Shown here: positions 59,946 through 64,000 of the stretch, in pieces
How positions within the stretch are numbered: position 1 is the stretch's first letter
Layout of the letters: the number at the start of each line of letters is the position of its first letter
Translations under genes and position numbers: made by a program
Notes under the pieces: generated by a model
The model's input: the letters and a program-made list of their open reading frames with translations, nothing else
Database searches by the model: none
What the model was told of the DNA's origin: nothing
NCBI GenBank assembly: GCA_019113175.1
Contig: DXHY01000007.1
Location: 38,248-102,247, forward strand
Source of the DNA: Candidatus Eisenbergiella stercoravium
GTDB lineage: Bacteria > Bacillota > Clostridia > Lachnospirales > Lachnospiraceae
Length of the DNA stretch: 64,000 bases
Direction: 5' to 3'

Positions 59946-60503
59946 TCAGTACAGCAGCTTGCTTCCCTTCTCGCAGATGGCGTCGATTTCATCGTATTTT
60001 TCTTCGATAAGAGGAGTCATCTTCTCCGTCTGCCTGGCAAGAAGCTTTTTATAAACGAACCAGGGCAGGATCCAGCCAAGAAAGCCGGGGATGGCAAGCA
60101 CAATACACAGGAGGATCATCGGCGGCTGTGCCGTCACTGCAAAGGTGGAACCGGCCATGAACGCCGTTCCCAGGATACCGATAATCAGCGCCCATTCCGT
60201 AGGCACGGAGGTCTTCGCCCTCTCCAGTGTGTCAATTTCTCCCACGCAGGCTTCAAAATTCCGCTGCAGGCGGGTGAGCTCCATTTTATTTATGATCTTC
60301 CTGTTCCGCTTCAGACGGAGCGTCACCTTCTTCTGCCTTCCGGGCGTTACGGCCTCTCCGGCATTCTGAAACATGTTTTCATCCGCCTCCCAGCCGAAAT
60401 TCTCATATCCATCCAGCAGAAAGGAGGCTCTTTCCGCATCTGCCGTGACCGTCTTATAATCATAACTGATAAATTCTTTTCTTCCGGTTTCCATTTCCTT
60501 CAT
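59946..60503 (-). CDS. Two-helix membrane protein at the end of the two-component operon
   Basis: This 185-residue protein has a soluble N-terminal part (FISYDYKTVTADAERASFLL, GYENFGWEADENM), a basic helix (QKKVTLRLKRNRKI), then two transmembrane helices (about residues 105-125 and 128-150) and a coiled end. I do not recognise a named function. It is the last gene of the operon 63264-59946 and may be a target of the sensor system. AGGAAAGG precedes the start. Confidence 0.75.
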   Translation of the reverse strand: MKEMETGRKEFISYDYKTVTADAERASFLLDGYENFGWEADENMFQNAGEAVTPGRQKKVTLRLKRNRKIINKMELTRLQRNFEACVGEIDTLERAKTSVPTEWALIIGILGTAFMAGSTFAVTAQPPMILLCIVLAIPGFLGWILPWFVYKKLLARQTEKMTPLIEEKYDEIDAICEKGSKLLY

Positions 60504-60571
60504 GATCCTTTCCTGGCCTGCTCATCCAAATTGATCCATATTCCGAAGCATAACCGCAGCAGAGCTTCACA

Positions 60572-61660
60572 TCAGTCTTCCTCCTGCTTTACAGTGCCGG
60601 CAGCCGGCAGCGTCACGGAGAATGTGCTTCCCTTACCCGGCTCGCTCTCCACCCTGATGTCGCCGTCCAGAAGCTCCAGCACCCTTTTGACCAGCGCAAG
60701 CCCGAGGCCGTTTCCTTCCCTCGAATGAGAGGTATCCGCCTGGTAAAATTTATCGAAAATATGCTTCATGCTCTCTGCATCCATGCCGCAGCCCGTATCC
60801 GAAACGGACACGGTCACGGTGTCTTCCTGTGAGAACTGCTTCACCGTAATCGTCCCGCCCGGCGGCGTAAACTTGACTGCGTTGGAAATCAGGTTATTCC
60901 ACACCAGCTCCAGAAGGCTTTCATCCGCCTCCACCAAAGCGCTGTCCTCCATATCCGTTTCCAGCCCGATCTCCTTTTCCTCCCAGGCGTTCTCATACTG
61001 AATGATGCAGTCGCAAACCTGCCTGCACACATCATAAGCCTCCACTTCCGGGGTAATTCTCTGATTTTCCAGCTTGTTCAGCTTCAGAATGTTGCTGATC
61101 AGATTGGACAGCCTGACCGCCGCAGCCTCGATGTTCCGGGCGTATTCTTCTTTCTGCTCCTCCGTCAGGCTCTCCATCCGCAGAAGCTCTGCATAGTTTT
61201 TGATGATGGCGATGGGCGTCTTCATTTCATGGGAAACGTTGGAGATAAAATCGGTTTTCAGCGTCTCGATGCTTCCAAGCTCCTCCACCATCTTGTTGAA
61301 GTCCACAATCATCACATCCAGATAATCCCACCTGTCCTGCGTGTGGATGGTGGGTACATAGACGGAAAAATCACCGCCCGCCACCCGGCTGGTAGCTTCC
61401 GCCATCTTGTGCAGTGGCCCTTCATAGGTCTTTTTGATTTCATTTCTCGTAAACAAAGTAAGACCAACGGCCACCAGGCACCAATAGGCTATGGGAACGA
61501 GAGTCTGAATCAGCCCGTTCAGAGCAGCCGTATTTATAAATACGATCAGGCCGGAATGAATGCCGGACATCAGAAGAAGCACTCCGAAATAGATTGCAAA
61601 AAGGGAGGCCGGGAAAAGGCTTTCCCGAACCCCGCGGGGATATTTTTCATTTTTCATCAT
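60572..61660 (-). CDS. Sensor histidine kinase
   Basis: This 362-residue protein has two N-terminal helices with a short outside loop, a HAMP-like linker, the phospho-acceptor FISNVSHEMKTPIAIIKNYAE (histidine near residue 145), and the ATP domain with N box ELVWNNLISNAVKFTPPGG, G1 VSDTGCGMD and G2 GNGLGLALVKR. The short outer loop suggests sensing within the membrane, like kinases that respond to cell-envelope stress. It lies seven bases after the response regulator gene. Confidence 0.94.
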   Translation of the reverse strand: MMKNEKYPRGVRESLFPASLFAIYFGVLLLMSGIHSGLIVFINTAALNGLIQTLVPIAYWCLVAVGLTLFTRNEIKKTYEGPLHKMAEATSRVAGGDFSVYVPTIHTQDRWDYLDVMIVDFNKMVEELGSIETLKTDFISNVSHEMKTPIAIIKNYAELLRMESLTEEQKEEYARNIEAAAVRLSNLISNILKLNKLENQRITPEVEAYDVCRQVCDCIIQYENAWEEKEIGLETDMEDSALVEADESLLELVWNNLISNAVKFTPPGGTITVKQFSQEDTVTVSVSDTGCGMDAESMKHIFDKFYQADTSHSREGNGLGLALVKRVLELLDGDIRVESEPGKGSTFSVTLPAAGTVKQEED

Positions 61661-61667
61661 ATTCTCC

Positions 61668-62339
61668 TTAAACCAGTACCGCCTTATATCCCAGGCCTCT
61701 CACCGTCACGATCTTAAAGCCGTCGCAGGCCGACAGCTTATCCCGCAGCCTGGTCACATATACATCCACCGCCCGCAGGCTGGTTTCACTGTCCACTCCC
61801 CAGAACTCATCCATGAGCTGTGCCCTGGAAAAGGTTTTCTTCGGATAGGAAAGAAGCTTATAGATGATGTTGAACTCTCTCGTCGTGAGGCTGATTTCCT
61901 CTCCATCCACCTCCGCGCTCATCGCATCCGCATCCAGCACCAGATTCCCTACGGTAATTTTCCGTTCCATTTCAATGTTCGCCCTGCGCAGCAGCGCACG
62001 GACGCGCAGCAGAAGCTCTCCCAGCTCTATGGGCTTTACCATATAATCGTCGATTCCCAGCTGAAATCCTTTCTGCTTGGAGGGCAGATCATCCTTCGCA
62101 GACATGAACAGAATCGGGATGGTTTTATTCACCTGCCTGACAGAACGCGCGAACTCAAACCCGTCGATTTCAGGCATCATGATATCCGAAATGATCAGGT
62201 CATACAGATTGTTGTACATTTCATCGTATGCCTCGTTTGCCGACAGGCAGCCCTTCGCCTGAAAACCGCTGTCATTCAGATAGGTACACACGATCTGATT
62301 CAGCTTCACATCATCCTCAACCACAAGGATACGAACCAT
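61668..62339 (-). CDS. OmpR-family response regulator
   Basis: This 223-residue protein has a receiver domain with acidic pair VVEDDVK, phospho-acceptor aspartate in LIISDIMMPEIDGFE near residue 52 and lysine in ISK-equivalent VKPIELGELL. The winged-helix domain ends the chain (SLTTREFNIIYKLL, VDVYVTRLRDKL, TVRGLGYKAVL). It pairs with the kinase just downstream. Its start overlaps the preceding membrane-protein gene by 23 bases, with GGAGGAAAAGAAA inside that gene. Confidence 0.95.
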   Translation of the reverse strand: MVRILVVEDDVKLNQIVCTYLNDSGFQAKGCLSANEAYDEMYNNLYDLIISDIMMPEIDGFEFARSVRQVNKTIPILFMSAKDDLPSKQKGFQLGIDDYMVKPIELGELLLRVRALLRRANIEMERKITVGNLVLDADAMSAEVDGEEISLTTREFNIIYKLLSYPKKTFSRAQLMDEFWGVDSETSLRAVDVYVTRLRDKLSACDGFKIVTVRGLGYKAVLV

Positions 62340-63264
62340 TTTCTTTTCCTCCTGTCTGTTTTCTGCAATAACAGATTCCCTGGATGCCCAGCCCCAGCAC
62401 CATCACACAGACTACGGCTCCCGTAGCCGCATTCATCAGCATCATAAAATCCTCCTGTCCGCCGGCAAATGAAGCGAACATGGCCGTCTGCAGCATCAGG
62501 ATGGAAACGCAGGCGTCAATATAACCGATTCTCCTGGTTATGGTGAGCAGAGGCGACTTTCTTTTTCCCACCTTTAAAACCTGAATGGTGGACAGGATAA
62601 TCTTATAAAAGGTATAGGCGGCCACCGCATAAATGGTATAGCCCGGATAGCTTTTTCCACCCTGAAAATGCACCAGAAGAATAACCGCTCCCGCCAGCAC
62701 CACCGCCAGGAAGAGAAACATCACGCTGTTTCTCCGGTAGACCCGAAGTTCCTTCTTCATGCGCTCCTTCTCATTCCGGATCCGTGAAAGCCGTCTCTCC
62801 TGCATGACCACGCCGGAGCGCATCAGGCTGAGCAGAATATAGTAGGCTGCCAGGGTTCCCAGCCAGGCGGAGTGGCTGATCACTGCCACCACGCCATTGA
62901 AAACCGCAAAAATGATGTTGCTCATCATCCCGGGCACAGCGAACAGGATGGTTCTCAGCCTGTAGTCCTCCGCCACCATATTCGTGTATCGGTTTGCCGC
63001 AATCGCCGGCTTTATGATCTCCCGGATATCCCGCCTGATATTAATGATGAAATAACAACAGCTTACCGTAAGTGTAATCGCTGCGAGCACATAAAACAAC
63101 ATTCCCGCCGCATACGGAAAACACTGGAACGTCACCTCTATCAGTGACAGCGCCACACAGACTGCCGTCAGCAGATACAGAACGATCCGGTGCCACAGCC
63201 GCATGGGCGGGATAGCCGGGATGGAAAATTTTCTGTTTTTTCCGGATTTTTTTTCGGGCTTCAT
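62317..63264 (-). CDS. Polytopic membrane protein, first gene of the two-component operon
   Basis: This 315-residue protein has eight predicted helices and basic cytosolic loops (RRLSRIRNEKERMKKELRVYRR). No transporter or enzyme signature was recognised. It overlaps the response regulator start, so translation is coupled. It could supply a signal to the kinase or be its accessory protein, an inference from gene order. The upstream region 63265-63400 has AT-rich promoter-like sequence. Confidence 0.75.
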   Translation of the reverse strand: MKPEKKSGKNRKFSIPAIPPMRLWHRIVLYLLTAVCVALSLIEVTFQCFPYAAGMLFYVLAAITLTVSCCYFIINIRRDIREIIKPAIAANRYTNMVAEDYRLRTILFAVPGMMSNIIFAVFNGVVAVISHSAWLGTLAAYYILLSLMRSGVVMQERRLSRIRNEKERMKKELRVYRRNSVMFLFLAVVLAGAVILLVHFQGGKSYPGYTIYAVAAYTFYKIILSTIQVLKVGKRKSPLLTITRRIGYIDACVSILMLQTAMFASFAGGQEDFMMLMNAATGAVVCVMVLGLGIQGICYCRKQTGGKENGSYPCG

Positions 63265-63407
63265 GACTGGCCGTTCCCTTTCCTGACTGCTTTTTTGTGG
63301 GAGCTTCTCATTTCAGCCTTCATTGTAAAACAGATATATTTGCGTTTTGTTTGTAAATTATGTCCTGTTTGTGTATAAATTATGAACTAAAAATGAACAG
63401 TTTATTC

Positions 63408-63540
63408 CTACTGCAGCCGCCGTTCGATTGCCCCTGCCGGACAGATTTCAAAACAGTTTCCGCTGTGCAGACAGTTCTCCTGCCGGATCACAACCGGCTC
63501 CTGCGTGATATCAATGCCTTTGCCATGTACGGATTTTGGC
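63408..63540 (-). pseudogene. Ferredoxin-type remnant
   Basis: The minus-strand frame ends EPVVIRQENCLHSGNCFEIC followed by PAGAIERRLQ and a stop at 63408. It corresponds to the last cluster motif of the flavin/ferredoxin fusion at 10803-11420 (CLHCGNCYEKCP), with the second cysteine changed to serine. Upstream the frame has no start or first cluster. It is a broken copy of a related gene. The rest of 63265-63660 shows no other gene. Confidence 0.6.
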
Positions 63541-63666
63541 GGAACAGATCAGGCAGACCGTCCGCCCTTTCCTGAGCAGAAATCCGCACACAGATCCGAA
63601 CAGCTGAGATGGCGCCACAGACGCACAAAACAGTGCTTTTTATCATGGTTTCTCTCATGAGAACCA

Positions 63667-63696
63667 AAAAAAGGACGGCGCCCTCGCGCCGTCCTT
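63667..63696 (-). terminator. Terminator of the Hsp20 gene
   Basis: AAGGACGGCGC and GCGCCGTCCTT form an 11-bp stem with a four-base loop, followed on the minus strand by TTTTTGG. Confidence 0.9.
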
Positions 63697-63700
63697 CTCA

Positions 63701-64000
63701 TTACCCTTCAATGGCAATGTGTTTGTTTTCTTCTACTGCAGGCTTCTCTTCCTTCTTCGGGATAGACACCTTCAGGATACCGTTCTCAAATTTGGCTTTG
63801 ATATCCTCCTGCTTTACATCCTCGCCCACATAAAAACTTCTGCTGCAGGAACCGGAATAACGTTCCCGTCTGATGTACTTGCCATCATTATCCTTCTCAT
63901 CATTATTCTTATGAGACGAAGCGCTGACGGTAAGATATCCATTCTTCAGCTCTGCCCTGATATCTTCCTTTTCAAATCCGGGCATATCCATATCCAGCTC
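63701..64000 (-). CDS. Hsp20/alpha-crystallin small heat-shock protein (partial)
   Basis: The visible 100 residues are the C-terminal alpha-crystallin domain: MDMPGFEKEDIRAELKNGYLTVSA, RRERYSGSCSRSFYVGE and FENGILKVSIPKKE, with a short tail. It is an ATP-independent holdase chaperone of the cytosol. The N-terminal part lies beyond the window end. A strong terminator follows. Confidence 0.93.
   Translation of the reverse strand, partial: ELDMDMPGFEKEDIRAELKNGYLTVSASSHKNNDEKDNDGKYIRRERYSGSCSRSFYVGEDVKQEDIKAKFENGILKVSIPKKEEKPAVEENKHIAIEG

Overview
The window looks like chromosomal DNA from a Gram-positive anaerobe of the class Clostridia, most likely Lachnospiraceae. Supporting signs are strong AGGAGG-type ribosome-binding sites, a GlgC/GlgD pair, meso-diaminopimelate dehydrogenase, L-lactate dehydrogenase, many carbohydrate-active enzymes, two heterodimeric ABC exporters and AraC/PadR/MarR/HxlR regulators. 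Genus and species cannot be fixed from the sequence alone. Most genes are on the minus strand. No rRNA, tRNA, CRISPR array or intact insertion sequence was seen.

Layout. 1-3.0 kb: DegV, a YhhN-type membrane protein and a MATE exporter. 3.1-8.2 kb: HAD phosphatases (one decayed), two paralogous four-helix membrane proteins, an 11-residue-repeat protein, a lipoprotein, two gene fragments and a 34-residue small protein. 8.4-14.0 kb: EamA transporter, class M-like sirtuin, flavin/ferredoxin fusion, MDR oxidoreductase, and a radical SAM/SPASM maturase with an upstream Cys-repeat (ACGX-type) RiPP precursor. 14.2-16.2 kb: a compact retron made of a structured msr-msd RNA, a reverse transcriptase with the NAxxH and VTG hallmarks, and a two-TM protein as candidate effector. 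16.2-36 kb: carbohydrate metabolism (GH5-like, GH4 with AraC, GH116 with a CE2-like esterase, GH36, glycogen synthesis GlgC/GlgD) together with ddh, ldh, a PadR/HAAS membrane unit and an ABC exporter behind an attenuator-like leader. 36-48 kb: HPr-like protein, kinase-like ATPase, MarR with an ABC exporter pair, HAD phosphatase, CNNM/CorC protein behind a leader containing a small ORF and a terminator, MATE, DUF1275, GNAT and cyclophilin. 48.6-55.9 kb: a large transglutaminase-like protein, a second ABC exporter pair and a HEPN/MNT toxin-antitoxin pair. 56-64 kb: an unrecognised protein followed by an Rpn-nuclease remnant, ACT protein, TetR/cupin, MDR dehydrogenase, HxlR regulator, a two-component operon and Hsp20 running off the edge.

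The most interesting content is the retron and the ACGX-type RiPP locus, which sit side by side. There are also recurring intergenic elements: a composite of two hairpins, a GCCGCC hairpin fused to the Shine-Dalgarno sequence, a TTCGGMATGGAGG leader motif, and a 73-nt repeat found twice. Two ORF-plus-terminator leaders precede transport genes. Several genes are decayed. PadR and cupin each carry a one-base loss in a homopolymer, which could be real or a sequencing error.
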